From the NCBI GenBank assembly GCA_001414485.1, contig LLEY01000090.1:186001-250000 (forward strand): 64,000 bases of DNA, read 5' to 3'. A program made the translations under genes and the position numbers. Every line of letters begins with the position of its first letter. Position 1 is the stretch's first letter. Source of the DNA: Calycina herbarum (lineage: Eukaryota; Ascomycota; Leotiomycetes; Helotiales; Pezizellaceae). Below are positions 34,524 through 46,780 of the stretch, piece after piece. The notes under the pieces were generated by a model that searched no databases, was not told the DNA's origin, and was given only the letters and a program-made list of their open reading frames with translations.

Positions 34524-35615
34524 CTATGAGAAAGGTGGTAGCCAGAATGGATATCCCCCATTCTTGATTCGGAAAACACTGAGCAAGAAGCTGTACATGA
34601 CGAAGATGATTCCTCCCCATACGATAACGGCGACTTGTTGAGTTTTTGGATCTGCTATGCGTGGAACCTTGAGGGCCAGGGAGATGGTTGCGAAAGAGAG
34701 AAGGCCATCTGGAGTGATTATTAGCAAAATGTTGCTACTGAACGAAAGAACAACTTACACATGGCAGCAACAATCTGTGTCTCAAGACCATATTGATTTG
34801 AGAATCCACCCGCAAAGTAGCTGACACCCCCCTTTCCATCGCTGACAACGTATGGCACCTTTCGGATATGGTTGAACATATGTCCACTGGTGAAAAGAAG
34901 AATGGCAATCAAACTGATTGCAGCCCAAACATTGCGGTTCTGGAGGATGGGCAAGAGGTAAGGCCAAGCAATGCTCAAGAATGTGATTGTAGCCAAAACT
35001 GTTGTAGTGATTGCAATACCTCGCAGCCAATTGATAGGTCTTGTAACGGGTGGGTGAGGTCTATCGGCGAGTTGGCGTGCGATCCATGAGTGGACTTGTT
35101 CTGCGGATTGTGGGCCGTTGGTGAAGTCGTATCGAGCTGGACCAGCATCTGAGCTGGCGTGAGGTCCGATGGTTGGTTGGAAGAGTAGAAGGACTGGAGC
35201 GGTTTGGAGACCAAGCTTTACAAGAGTTAGTAGGAAGCTCCTGTTAAAATGCCGCAGAAATACTCACAGATTGGAAAGTGTTTTTTCCATCGTTAAAGTC
35301 CAATGTTCCAAATACTAGGCGAGACTCTCCCTGCTTGTCGCCTTTGGTCCAACTCTTGGATAGTAAATCCCATTCTGGCTGGAATTCCCGGCACAGCATA
35401 CACCCGAAACGGTCCTCCAAAGCTGTCAACAAGATAACGGACGAATAGTCTCTCGGAGCCGAAGTCAATTGGGCGTAGACAGCATCGTCAAGCTTCAATG
35501 GTGTGGAGGATAGCTGCTTCGTATGGAACTTAGTGAACTTGTCGACTGGAGCTTTCTTGGCTGCCAAAGCAGCCATGGGGAGCAGCGACAAGAGAAGCCC
35601 TCGTAGAAAATGCAT
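34524..35615 (-). CDS. OST3/OST6-family oligosaccharyltransferase subunit
   Basis: Subunit of the ER N-glycosylation oligosaccharyltransferase that transiently holds acceptor proteins through a lumenal thioredoxin-like domain. Exons 35615-35268, 35215-34759 and 34708-34524; 329 residues. A signal peptide (MHFLRGLLLSLLPMAALAA) is followed by a thioredoxin fold with the redox motif CMLC in FGCMLCREFQPEW. Then come four hydrophobic segments (around LATITFLSIAWPYLLPIL, AAISLIAILLF, SFATISLALKV, IIFVMYSFLLSVF). The end GGYPFWLPP is typical of the family. Length agrees with Ost3 (~350). Whether it is the Ost3 or Ost6 type cannot be settled by eye. It shares a 256-bp divergent promoter with the coiled-coil gene. 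Confidence 0.92.
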
Positions 35616-35871
35616 CGTGAAATGTTGTGGAATCTATCCTTGGGAGGTGGTAGAATTCCTCTGGGTGTTGAAAGTACAGTATGAGGTACTCTAGCTACGC
35701 GGCTTTCGATAAGTGTCCTCTCATGTTGTGCCTTGGCAGCAAGGCCGAAATCGTGGGGTCGACTAGACCACTTCTGGCTGTTTGTTGACTTTCGCGTCAA
35801 AGCTGCCCGCCCGTACGAGACACTCCTTCCTGGACAACGACCTCGAACATCATCAATCCCCAGTCATCGAT
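35616..35871. promoter_or_regulatory. Compact bidirectional promoter (OST3-like / coiled-coil gene)
   Basis: Only 256 bp separate the two start codons, so both transcripts must start within it. No TATA box is evident, as is common for housekeeping genes. Confidence 0.6.
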
Positions 35872-38206
35872 ATGGATTCCGCAGTATCGCCATATGTGTC
35901 CAAATCACAAGTCCTGGAGATGGCATACCAGGAAGCATTGCAAAAGGCCGACTTGATTGTCAAGGACGAGGGCGCGCGCCGACTTCGACTTAACAACCTA
36001 TTATTACAACACGAGAACGAAGATTTACAAGAGGAGCTTGCCATGGAGGGCGACCGTATCGATTTACTAGAGAACGACGGAGATGGTTTACGGGCACAGG
36101 TGGAGTTGGCAGAAGAAGAGGCACGACGATACGAATCCGAATTGCGAGTCCAAACACGAGAAGTAAATAATTTGAGGGTATGGCGTGGTGTTTTCACTTA
36201 GCCTGGTTGCACAAACTGATGTTCCTCAGGTCGAAGTAGCTTCTATGAATGGCGTCACCATGGACAGTACGAAGGTGTTGACCGAGAAACTATCCCTTGC
36301 GCGCGAACTTGCGACATTAAAGCCCGAACTCGAGCACCTTCGATCGCAGGCTGCATATCAACAAACCGTCTTATCCGAAAAGCTAGCCTTGCAGCGCCAG
36401 GTCAGTAGCTTGGAGGTCGAGTTGGAGACCGAAAAACGAGCCGCAAAGCGCGCAGCCCAGAAGAACGACAATACGGAACGAGAGGCAGAGTTTCAGCAAC
36501 AATTGGACCAACTTCAGAAGGACCTGGCACGAAACAAACGGGAGGCGACCAGACTTCGGGACGAGATGGAGACGGAATTCCGTAGCCAGTTGGAAGAAGT
36601 CCAGAAAGACCTCGCCCGCGAGAAACGAGAGAGTGCAAAGGCTACGAAAGCACACGCCAAAGAGCTCAAGGCACTTGAAGTTCAGAAGGATCTGGCTCGG
36701 GAGAAGGCGGAGGCAGCGAGTAATCGCGATGAGGTTGAGGCTGAACTCCGTAGCCAGTTGGAAGAAGCGCAAAAGGAGCTGGCTCGTGAGAGACGGGAGA
36801 GTGCAAAGGTTGCAAAGTCACACGGGAGGGAATTGAAGGCATTGCAAATTCAGAAAGACCAGGCTCGGGAGACGGCAGAGGTAGCAAGTAGTCACGAGGA
36901 GATGGAGGCTGAACTTCGTAGCCAGCTGGAGGAAGTCCAAAAAGAGTTGGCTCGTGAGAAGCGGGAGAGTGCGAAGGTCGTCAAGGCACACGAGAAGGAA
37001 TTGAAGGCATTGCAAGTTCAGAAAGAAAAGGCCCAAGATAAAGTGGAGTCTGCCACAAGCCGAGAGGAGATTGAGGAGGAATTCCGAACCCAATTGGAGG
37101 AAATTCAGAAAGATCTTGCTCGTGAGAAACGCGAGAGCGCAAAGTCTTCCAAGGAACACGAAAAGGAGCTCAAGGCACTCGAGAATCGCCACGCTGTATT
37201 GGAAAGCAAATACGACCAGATTCGTACCAAACTACGAGCCACCAAAGAACAACTTAAGGAGTCCCAAGAAGAGGTCAGCCAGCTACGAGCAACCGCTGTA
37301 AAGGCTACGAAGCCTTCTAACAATGGTGATGCTGCCGCAAAGAAATCACGAAAGCGAGGTGCCATGGAAATGAGCACAGATGATGCCATTGGTACACCAG
37401 ATGGAATTGCCGCTCGTGGAAAACGTCCGATGAAGAAGTCGAGAGCTGATCCGACCATGATGGGCGAGAAATCTATGTTTTCCATCACACCATTCCTGAA
37501 CCGTACCGCCAACATTGCTCCCGAAACACCCGTTGATGAACCTGAATCCGAGGCCGAAAAAGAGGAAGTCGAACAGGAGGAAGCACAGGTAGCAGTGGCT
37601 GATGAAGAAGAACAGGCTCCTAAGGTTCCATCTCCCAAAGCTGTTTCTAAACCCAAGGGAAGGAAGAAGGCCTCCGACAAAACCACCGAGAAGGCTACAG
37701 AAAAGCCAGCGGAGAAGAAGACAATTAGCCGTGCCAAAGCAATCCTGAATGAGGCCACCTCGAATCCCAAAAAGAGCAAACCAGCGGCGAAGAAATCAAA
37801 GCCTCTGAGCACTTTGGAGAACGTAATCGAGGAGGAGGGAGAGGAAAACGAGGAACCTAACCCAGTTCCTATTTTCAATGCAGAAATTACCAAAAAGGTA
37901 GTTGCTAAGAAGGCTGCTTTGAAACCATCAAATACGAAGGCAAAGGCTGCTGCTCCGGAGGAAGCAGCTGGTCCCAAGATCAAGAAGAGAAAGTTGGTTG
38001 GAGGCACTTTGTTTGATGACGAGGATGCTGAAGTCACAAAACGACCACCAAAAGTTACTCTCGGGGGACCTCGCTTGATGGCTAAGGGTGGACTCATGGG
38101 ACCAGGTGGTGGTATGAGAGGTGGATTGGGTGCTGGTAGTGCTTTTGGTACCTTTTCTCCTTTGAAGAAAGATCGTCGGGGTGTAGGAGCAAGCTTTCTT
38201 GCATAG
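35872..38206 (+). CDS. Long coiled-coil protein with exact 56-residue repeats
   Basis: Two exons (35872-36177, 36230-38206), 760 residues. The first ~370 residues are almost continuous coiled coil. Within it, three units of exactly 56 residues (8 heptads, 168 bp) start at 36575, 36743 and 36911 (for example ELRSQLEEVQKELAREKRES), with a partial unit before and another after (37079). The middle contains a basic patch (KKSRKRGAMEM, RGKRPMKKSR) and TPFLNRTANIAPETPVDEPE, possibly phosphorylated by proline-directed kinases. The last ~200 residues are Lys/Ala/Glu-rich and end in a Gly-rich tail with LGAGSAFGTFSPLKKDRR. A nuclear, chromosome- or spindle-associated scaffold is plausible but is inference; I do not recognise a named orthologue. 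Confidence 0.85.
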
Positions 38207-38569
38207 ATTTGAGTCATGATTGTGCACTTAATTTAGGGGAATCTGACAAGGCTCATGGGATGTATTTGGAGTTTTGGCTGGATGGACTGGATGGGAACGA
38301 TGGGGTTGGATGAACCACAGGTTGGAGTACTTGTATTATGAAGCATTGCATGGAGTATTGGGCATGGAATTGAGAATGAACAGAGAGCGAATGTTCTTTT
38401 TGAATGAAGAACATTGAATCGAAACCTTTCTCGTTGTAATTAACTCTTGTGAACCTGAAATCATTTCGTAGCCTCGCAGCCTCGGCGGGAGCCTCGTGTA
38501 AAATATTTATGAGTATCGCAACTCACTCTCCCACCTCCTAAACAGCTCACCCTCACCACCAACCGCTGG

Positions 38570-40131
38570 ATGATTTCCCGATCTGCCTTGCGGCGATTCG
38601 GAAGGATTCGTGCCAATAGGTCTCTCTCAAAAGGACCGATATGCGTTTCCTCCCCCCCTCCCAGTCGAATCGCCACTCGAGTCCGTGATTTCCATACCAC
38701 GAAAGCTGCTGCGTCTTCATCCTCGACGAGATGGAAGAGTAGACAATCGAATGATTCTTACTCTAGGGATGCTAAGGTTAAGGGGTTGAAGAGTCGGGCG
38801 GCTTTTAAGTTACTTGAGGTTTGTTCTCTTGCTTGGGGAATTTGGAGGGTTGCTGATTATGGGGGTGGTAGATCGATGCAAAATACAAGTTATTTAAGAA
38901 GGGGCAGACGGTTGTGGATTTAGTTAGTTCATACCCGACCTCCCGTAGAAACTGACAGTTTGGTAATTTGTGCTCTTCTGTTGTAAAGGGATATGCACCT
39001 GGAAGTTGGTCGCAGGTTTGTTTCCCCATTTTCCCCTCTCAATTCCCTCCTCCTGTTCATTTTGCAGTACGTGTGCTAATGATATGAAATTCCAGGTCGC
39101 AGTAGAAAGAACGAAACCCAACGGTCGAATCGTAGGAATCGACATAATCCCCGCTCAACCCCCAAAGGGCGTATCCACCATCCAAGGAAACTTCCTCTCC
39201 AACGAGGTCCGGGAGGAAGTAAAGCGTTTTCTACGTGATCCCGATCGAGGACGGCCGAACCAAGCGCTTTCCGATGACGATATTATTGATGCGCCGAGTT
39301 ATATCGATTTGGAAAGACATCTTGATGAAATTACACCGGTGGTGAAAGAGGGGAAGGATGGGAAAGAGGAAGGAGAGAAGAAACTCAGTATGAAAAGAAG
39401 GACGCTCCATGTTGGGAGGGTGGTGGATATTGTTTTGAGTGATATGTCAGCTCCCTGGGATCAGACGACGGGGTTTTGGAAGAGAAGTCTAAGTGACCCG
39501 TATATTAGGATGATGAATACTTCTGGTATCAACTTTAAAGATCACGCTGGGAGTATGGTAAGTTTTTACCCTTTCTTTGTTCAAGCACCCTTGAGAACGA
39601 GAGAGAAAGCATCAGGAATGAGGATCTGGACTGATTTTGATTGAATAGGATCTCTGCTCCGCAGCTATGTTTTTCGCCTTCGATACTTTGAAGACTGGTG
39701 GTCATTTTGGTAACTCTTCCTCTCACATCTTCTGCATTTTTCTCGAACACCCATAATCGGAAACACCCTCTTCTCAATGCTCCACAAAACGGAACACTGA
39801 CACTCGTTATTTTGAAGTCTGTAAATTCTACCAAGGATCCGAAGACAAGACCCTCGAAAAGCGCCTCCGAAAACTCTTTTCCTCAGTCCACAGAGAGAAA
39901 CCCGAATCCTCTCGGAGTGTAAGCCTGTCTTCATTTCTCTCTTCCCAATCAATATCACATATCCATCCCATCCAATTCCCCATACCACTACTCCCCTAAC
40001 CATCCCGAATTTCCCAAACCTCCAAACCCATCAAGTTAACACACCCAACCTAGGAATCAAAAGAAGCCTTCTTCGTAGCTCTCCGGCGAAAAAACGATAC
40101 CTCCCTCGAGGAAATAATGAGTATAGAATAA
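38570..40131 (+). CDS. MRM2: Mitochondrial 21S rRNA 2'-O-ribose methyltransferase (RrmJ/FtsJ family)
   Basis: SAM-dependent 2'-O-methylation of a uridine in the mitochondrial large-subunit rRNA. Seven exons: 38570-38818, 38872-38922, 38989-39015, 39096-39557, 39649-39709, 39818-39918 and 40054-40131; 342 residues. The N-terminus is Arg/Ser-rich and lacks acidic residues, a mitochondrial presequence. The family start SRAAFKLLE supplies the catalytic Lys. The SAM loop VVDLGYAPGSWSQVAV is spread over three exons, including a 27-nt exon. Then come VGIDIIP, the catalytic Asp in DIVLSDMSAPWDQ, Lys in GGHFVCKFYQG and Glu in SKEAFFVALRRK, completing the K-D-K-E tetrad. A charged insert of about 60 residues after GNFLS is typical of fungal members. 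The gene is convergent with eL18. Confidence 0.93.
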
Positions 40132-40839
40132 TACACAGGGAGAATGTGTAAATATGGAGAAAGGAGAAAAGTCGGCTGTATGATATTTGTTCAAAGTACG
40201 TGGATGGAGTTGTTAGATCTTGTGTTGTATATATACTGTATTATACATAGAACAGGCGTTGTGGGAAAAGGCTGGGGTTTTGGGGTTGTAAGATAATGGA
40301 AATCAATCTCTCCTGTTTATATAATGGTTGATATCTAAATGCAATAATATCATGTGTGTTCAGCTGGCTAAGAGTAAGAACTGTCCAAATTTACACACAA
40401 CATGTTCCCTCTCCTGATGTCTTCAAACCCGGTAGCGCGGCTTGACAGTGACGAATCCTTTCGCATTCTGTATTCGTTCCAGCCAGGCTTAATAGTCGGC
40501 TCCCATTCTTCTGGGGTTGTATGCAAGCATAATTGTACTACAAATAAAGTATTCAGAGTAACACTGGCAGCAGCCATATCATAAAAATTCCTTCACATCA
40601 AAACATAGTTGGGACCTTCTTGCATGATTCATTGACATTTCTTTTGCCTTTTATTGAATTTTTGTTTGCTAGACCCAAGGCTTTGTAAAGTGACCTAGCA
40701 CACCTATCATGCGCATCGTAATGCCCATCCATCAATCAAACCCCCCAAGCTTTTCGCCAGACACCTGCAAATCCCATGGTATATCCCTAGCAGGAGAATA
40801 TCGAGATTTGTAAAATTATCTTGACCAGTCGAAATGCGC
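40132..40839. other. Convergent 3' flanks of the MRM2 and eL18 genes
   Basis: 708 bp, AT-rich, containing both 3' UTRs. No further feature recognised. Confidence 0.4.
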
Positions 40840-41692
40840 TTAGACCTTGAAACCTCTTGAACGACGACGACCACGAGCCTTCTCGAATTTGCGACCCTTG
40901 GACTCGACATATGGTTTCTGTGTACTAGGTCAGTTTTTGTCGACCAAAATTTCTCCATGAAAATTACCTTGTGCTTGTGTGGTCCCATTCCGAAGTGCTT
41001 GACGGCCTCTCGGGAGTTCTTTGGTCCTCTGAGGAGGAGGGTGTTGCTTCCGGTTGGAGCTCTCAATGCCAATTGATCGAGAGTCAAAGTCTCACCACCG
41101 GCTGCGAGAATGCGAGCACGAGCGGTAGCGGTGAAGCGGAGAGCTGCAACGCTGAGCTTTGGGACGGTCAACAGACGGTTGTCATCAGTGATGGTACCGA
41201 TAACGACGACGGTCTTGTTGTTGCTCTTCTCGGAAGTGTTGGCGACAATTCGGGAGATGGAGACTGGGGGTCTGTTGATCTTGGACATGAAGAGTCTTCG
41301 GAGAACGACCTTGTTGAATGAGGCATCGGTTCGGCCTGTGATAAGTTTTGGTTAGAATTTGCGCGGCGCGAAAGTCGAAATGGAGGAGGGGTACTTACGA
41401 GCCAAGAAGCGGTAGAGCTTCACGAGCAACTTAAGATAGACATTGTCACTCTTTGGCGCCTTTCGGTGCGTGTTGCGGACGTGGTGGTGGTCAAGATCGA
41501 TACCTAGAGTCAGAAATCCGTCAGCCTATGTTCAAGCATGCTCTTTGCATTTTGGTCTTGCGACACAATTTGCTGCGCAGAGTCCTGAACCCCATCAACG
41601 AGGATTCCAGCTTTTCAGCATGAGAATTCTCGGACAGAGCAGCAGGAGTACCACTTGCATACGAAGGCGAGGATATTGGGCTACGTACCCAT
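40840..41692 (-). CDS. RPL18: 60S ribosomal protein eL18
   Basis: Cytosolic large-subunit protein. Four exons: 41692-41689 (ATG plus one base), 41503-41399, 41335-40968 and 40917-40840; 184 residues, the normal length. The start [20 protein letters not shown] is a family hallmark. Further signatures are [79 protein letters not shown] and the basic end [11 protein letters not shown]. The 4-nt first coding exon, with an intron right after the start codon, is common in fungal ribosomal protein genes. Apparent reading past the third exon into the downstream intron gives a false C-terminus; the true last exon is 78 nt. Confidence 0.96.
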
Positions 41693-42893
41693 GGTTGCGG
41701 TTGGCGGAGGTTGTCGATTGTCGTTGATTCTTTCACAGAATCGAAAAGTTTGGAAAGCCTCAAGATCGTGTTCGTGTGGCCCCACTTTAAAGACTTCCTG
41801 CTAAACGATACATCACGTGCATTTGCTCGGTTCGGAAATACGGGAGCGACCGACTCGAAGCGCTGCACTGCCGATTTCAAGTCCGATTGCTATCATTTTC
41901 GGCAAGTGCTTTTGTAGGTCAGCTCGGGTGGAGAATTGAAGTCAATATTTAGGTATCAAGCTACTCGGCAGTTATCCTCCAGCTCCTTAGACACAGGTAG
42001 AAGTCAATATTTGAGTATCAAGCTACTCGGCAGCTATCCTTAGACACAGGTATTAGTCTAGAAAATGAAATGCTTCATGCCAAGGTCATCCATCCACAGT
42101 GATTCAAGGGAGCGTGAGCATGGCGTGAGCATCAGTGTGACTTGAAGTGATGATGGGAATTAGAGCCGATACGGTCGGTAACAGGTGAAGCGAACGTCAC
42201 CTGGATGCCTGGATGCCACCTTTTCAAATCCATTACTAGGAGTACCGGGTACTACCAAAAACCTCTTGGAACGAATATCTTTGCATGACGTTGTTATCGC
42301 TCTAAAGAATCTAAGAAGATAAAATAGCGCACGAATGACTCCTGACCAGTTAATCCGCTGCTTTTCTAGTCTTCGCTTCCGCCGTAGGTACTGTACTATT
42401 AGAGTGCTTGCGCCTGGCTGCGAGCCCAGCTGCATATTGAAATATTGAAATACCAACACTGCAGGAAACAGAATCGGGACCCTCTTCGACCTTCCTACCT
42501 CACAACCTCAACCCACCTACCAAATCACCAACCTCGCCCTCTTAACCTATTTAATAAATTTACTAATGCCTCTCGCTCGTCCTCGCAGCCAATTCCGTTG
42601 AATGGAGACCAAATTGATTCAGGCCAAAAAACTTTGACCCTTCCTACATTCTCGTTGCGCCAGCCAGCGAAAAACGATAGCTCCAGCTCTGGCCCCAGGT
42701 CATTGCGACAAGCGCAGGTCGAGCCCCCGATATCCACCACCAGGTCGAAGCAGAACTCGCACACGGATGGGACTGTCTATCTGAGTCGACACATTTCGTG
42801 TATTCTTGCTGGAGAGGTTGTGCGGCTTGAATGCGCTGAGCCTTATCCGCGTTGAGTGTTCAGCCCTACGTGGAGGCCTGTCCAGATTTCAAA
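41693..42893. promoter_or_regulatory. Divergent intergenic region of eL18 and the mitochondrial carrier
   Basis: 1.2 kb between divergent starts. Near 41,960-42,055 a ~35-bp sequence containing GTATCAAGCTACTCGGCAG occurs twice in tandem. An open frame (42,445-42,855) just before the carrier is probably 5' leader. Confidence 0.45.
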
Positions 42894-44146
42894 ATGTCTA
42901 CTGTAAGTTTTCTGGCCTCAATTGGTGCGCACATGCTAATCTGCGTCTTGGAATAGCCTCAGGGATCCCTCCTACCAAAATATGGACCACGAACGATGCA
43001 GATGCGCGAGATGATTGCCCAGCCAGTTTTTGCGGCCTTTTGCGCCGGGGGCGTGGCAGGTGCTGTCTCGCGGACGGTCGTCTCCCCACTCGAGCGATTA
43101 AAGATCCTCTTTCAAATACAGAGCGTGGGAAGGGAAGAATATAAGCTTTCCGTGGGAAAAGGCCTCATGAAAATGTGGAAGGACGAGGGGTGGCGAGGAT
43201 TCATGAGAGGAAATGGCACAAATTGCATACGAATAGTACCCTATTCAGCAGTTCAGTTTGGAAGTTATAACTTCTACAAGAAAGTAAGTATTTAAATTCT
43301 GTACTCGACACAGGCGGAATACGCCCGTCAATTGCAGCATACCCTTGCTGAAGAGGGCACACTGAATAGAACTTGACTAACTTTCGTACAGTTCTTCGAA
43401 CCTTCGCCTGGGCAAGACCTCTCTTCTCTCAGACGATTGATTTGTGGTGGAGCAGCTGGAATCACCTCGGTGTTCTTTACATACCCTCTTGATATCGTTC
43501 GGACGAGACTTTCCATCCAGTCAGCATCATTTGCAGCCCTTAGCACGACGCAAAGAGCTAGATTGCCAGGCATGTGGGAAACCCTAGTCACAATGTACAA
43601 AGCAGAAGGCGGAGTAAGGGCATTGTATAGAGGTATAGTTCCTACGGTCGCTGGTGTAGCGCCATATGTAAGTACTCACTGTCGTCTGGTGCTGAAGAAA
43701 TGAGTTAACCATTACCATTCAGGTTGGTCTCAACTTTATGACTTATGAAATTGTACGCAAATATCTTACTCCAGAAGGAGATAAAAACCCAAGTGCTGTA
43801 CGCAAACTTGCCGCAGGCGCTATATCGGGTGCAGTTGCCCAAACATGCACATACCCCTTGTAAGATCCATTTCCCCCCAAGAAATTTCGAATGCAAGCTA
43901 ACATTAGATAGTGATGTACTTCGCCGACGATTCCAAATTAATACCATGTCAGGAATGGGCTATCAATACAAGGGCATCTTTGATGCTGTCAAAGTCATAA
44001 TAGCTCAAGAGGGCATCAAGGGCATGTACAAGGGCATAGTTCCCAATCTTCTCAAGGTAGCCCCAAGCATGGCAAGCAGCTGGCTCAGCTTTGAGATGAC
44101 CAGAGATTTCTTACTCACTCTACGGGCTGATAACCAAGATCTGTAA
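42894..44146 (+). CDS. Mitochondrial carrier family protein (YPR011C type)
   Basis: Inner-membrane solute carrier with three tandem ~100-residue modules. Five exons: 42894-42902 (three codons), 42957-43283, 43392-43667, 43723-43859 and 43912-44146; 327 residues. Each module has the PX[DE]XX[KR] signature: PLERLK, PLDIVRTRL and PFDVLRRRF, with matching GFMRGNGTNCIRIVPYSAVQF, ALYRGIVPTVAGVAPYV and GMYKGIVPNLLKVAPSMASS segments. The RGNGTNCIRIVPYSAVQF signature and overall layout resemble yeast YPR011C, described as an adenosine 5'-phosphosulfate/PAPS carrier; related nucleotide or CoA carriers are alternatives. It is transcribed away from eL18. Confidence 0.9.
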
Positions 44147-44763
44147 GAATCAATCTGAGTGCTGGGGTACTGTTTTGTTTTCCAATATGGTCTTGAGTTG
44201 TGATGACCAAGATAGCATGGAAGTACCCAGGCAGAAAGATTTGTATATGAAGACCAGAATTCGTCATTGGGTTGCATTTGGATACGCATTGGGAGCGGGC
44301 GCATGTTAATGTCTTGTAGACAGAAAGACCTAGATTATTTCTTATTTGCGTTGGGTGGGTTGGTTGTCAAAAATGGGTGGGTCATGGTAGACAGACAGAT
44401 TATAAGGTTGGATGGGGTAAAGTAACAAGGAGAGGTGTATCAATAAAGATGTTATTAAATCTAGTCTAAGATGGTGATTCCATCTAGGTGTTGCTGCTAT
44501 ATGAAGAGGACTCAGCAGCAATGGGCTCTAAATTGCTTGGCATTGTTCTTCTCACGTGACAGCTCTTCCTTCCATAAAGGGCTTAGCGTTTATGGAGCTC
44601 TCTTTCAATTCCTCATCAGTTGCGCTGGACTGTCCATCATCATCGCAAACGGATCCCCCGCAACAGAGACTCTACGCCAACTACAGTATCCCTTTCGTTG
44701 TTGCGATCACCAACCAATTCTTATTCCACCACTCTCTCACCAGAAAGAGTAGAGACTAGCAAG
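44147..44763. other. Intergenic region upstream of the SR-protein gene
   Basis: About 0.6 kb containing the carrier 3' flank and the SR gene promoter. Frames here are short and overlap. Nothing else seen. Confidence 0.35.
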
Positions 44764-45930
44764 ATGTCTTCTCGTGGAGGCACTACCCTCTATGTTACTG
44801 TCAGTTGCCCTTACCTATCATTTGGCCCCAATGCGCCGCCCCTCAATCGCATCCATCATCTCATCTCTGGACTCTGCTAATCTCGTCTGCAATAGGGTTT
44901 CGGACCTGGTACTCGAGCTCGCGATCTAGCCTACGAATTCGAACGGTATGTCAACCAATCGTCGTCGTCCTCGATATGTCGATGATCACCTGCATTTATT
45001 GCGATGATCTCCACATATCCCCCCCCAACCCTCGCGGTTCCCTCGTCGAGACTTCGCTGTCACCCCCCTTATATCGTCTTATACCTGCGCTTTCTACCTC
45101 CTCCTCCCATTTCCTACGATCGAGCGGTCGCGCAAGATACGGCCTTGCTTTAAATCCCATTTCCCCACCAAAACTTCGAATATAGGTGGAAGGGCCTTCT
45201 GAATTTATCTTCATCTCTCAACCCTTTATACCCTCGAACCACAAGGCCTTGGTCTGACCTGATGCTGTAGATATGGTCGTCTTGTCCGATGTGACATTCC
45301 AGCACCCCGAACCGCTGCCAGTCGTCTGTGAGTCCTTCCCATTTCCTTTGTTTAGCGTGCGCTCTAATATAGTTGACGCTTGAAGTAGATTCGCATTCGT
45401 TGAGTATGAAAGCCGTCGTGATGCCGACGATGCTTATCACGAGATGCACAACAAGCGTATTGGACATGATGATTTGTTGAAGATTGAGGTAAGCCAATTA
45501 ATTGCTTTGGTAGAGTTGCGCCAAGTGCTAATATTATCTAGTGGGCCCGTACACCTCCATCTGCTTCATGGCGATTTGATTCCGGCCGTGAGCGTGAGCG
45601 TGCACCAGCTGGTCGTCGTTCTCCTCGTCGTCGCACACCTTCTCCTCGACGTAGCCGTGGTGACTACTCTCCTCGCAAGGACTCTCGGCGTGATCGTGAT
45701 CGGGACTACGATCGACGTGACCGTGGTGACCGCGATCGTTCCCGCAGCCCAGATGATCGGTATGTATTCCAGGAACAGATTCCATGAGTTAAATCTTGTA
45801 CTTACACCATTACAGTGACCGTGACATCAAAGAGGACCGAGACGACAGCCGCGAAAACGGAACCAATGGAGACGATAGGAAAGGTGATTTGGAAATTCCA
45901 TATCGACCAAGAGAATCCCCCACCCGCTAA
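44764..45930 (+). CDS. SR-type splicing factor with one RRM
   Basis: Nuclear pre-mRNA splicing regulator. Six exons: 44764-44799, 44896-44945, 45271-45327, 45389-45488, 45542-45759 and 45816-45930; 191 residues. The single RRM has RNP2 TLYVTGFGPG and RNP1 RLFAFVEYES, ending near LLKIEWAR. It is followed by an RS/RD-rich domain (RRSPRRRTPSPRRSRGDYS, then RRDRDRDYDRRDRGDRDRSR). The tail is acidic, then PYRPRESPTR. The 325-nt second intron is much longer than others in the window and could host regulated splicing, frequent in SR genes. Closest in layout to fission yeast Srp1 or SRSF3/SRSF7-like proteins; no specific orthologue claimed. Confidence 0.88.
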
Positions 45931-46479
45931 TACGAAAAGCTCCAGTAGCCTTGGAATCTCCCCCCCTTCAGCACGACGAGCTTGATACGGCTGAGTAATT
46001 AGGGAGCACATCTTTGTTTTGCAGGCGGCGCACACTATGGCGGGAAAAGTTGAAATCGTCTTTTGGGTTGCTGATCTCTCCTTTCTCTAATTATGACATC
46101 TTCACCCTGTGTTTTTAGATCCTTTTCTCCACAGGGCTCGCGAGTCGATCCGGTCGAGCACTTTCAGAGTTGCATCCATTCCATTCCCCCAAATCCTTCG
46201 AGACAGCACGAATCGGCGGATGACGACGGACGGGATGTAAACTTGATAGCGTAGTAGTAGTAACACCAAAATAAACACATCATTTTTTTATAGTCAAAGT
46301 GCGATTTCCTTTTTTGGTGGAAAATTATGGTTATCTACTTGGGTTGGCGTCAATGGTTTGCTGGGGGAAGTGAATCCTGTTGTTGGAATAAACTCGAGTA
46401 CTTGGAGGCATATCTTGACATTCGTCGGTGTGAGTAACCTATAGATTTGCAAGGGGCTGAATCCATCTATCGAGTAAGC

Positions 46480-46780
46480 CACGAATATGTACTCGGCCTA
46501 ATCTACGAATTTCTTGAAGCTACAAACTTTGCTGCAACATTTGCGAGTAAGCTACAACATTTACGAGTAAGCTACAATCTCTTAAGTGAGCTACAACATT
46601 ATGGGTAAGCTGCAACCTGATGGGTGAGCTGCAACTTGATGGGTAAGCTGTAACTACTCGAGTAAGCGACAGCATTTGCGAGTGAGCTGCATTCTCTTGA
46701 GTGAGTACATACAATGAGTAAGTCATTAGCCTTCGAGTACTACAAGCATTGAGTGAGTGCATTTAATTTGCTTGCACTCA
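46480..46780. repeat. Degenerate tandem repeat, 19-21 bp unit (G[A/G]GTAAGCTGCAAC-like)
   Basis: About ten units such as GTAAGCTGCAACCTGATGG, GTGAGCTGCAACTTGATGG and GTAAGCTGTAACTACTCGA follow each other. The related core CGAGTAAGC, or its complement GCTTACTCG, recurs between 46,900 and 47,000 and around 20,560-20,645. Confidence 0.7.

Noticed and set aside
37105..38217. 370-codon minus-strand frame opposite the coiled-coil gene
   Set aside because: It is the antisense shadow of the Lys/Ala/Glu-rich coding sequence; the plus frame has heptads, a spliced N-terminus and repeat structure.
42445..42855. 136-codon frame before the mitochondrial carrier
   Set aside because: No domain; it ends just upstream of the carrier start and is better explained as 5' leader.
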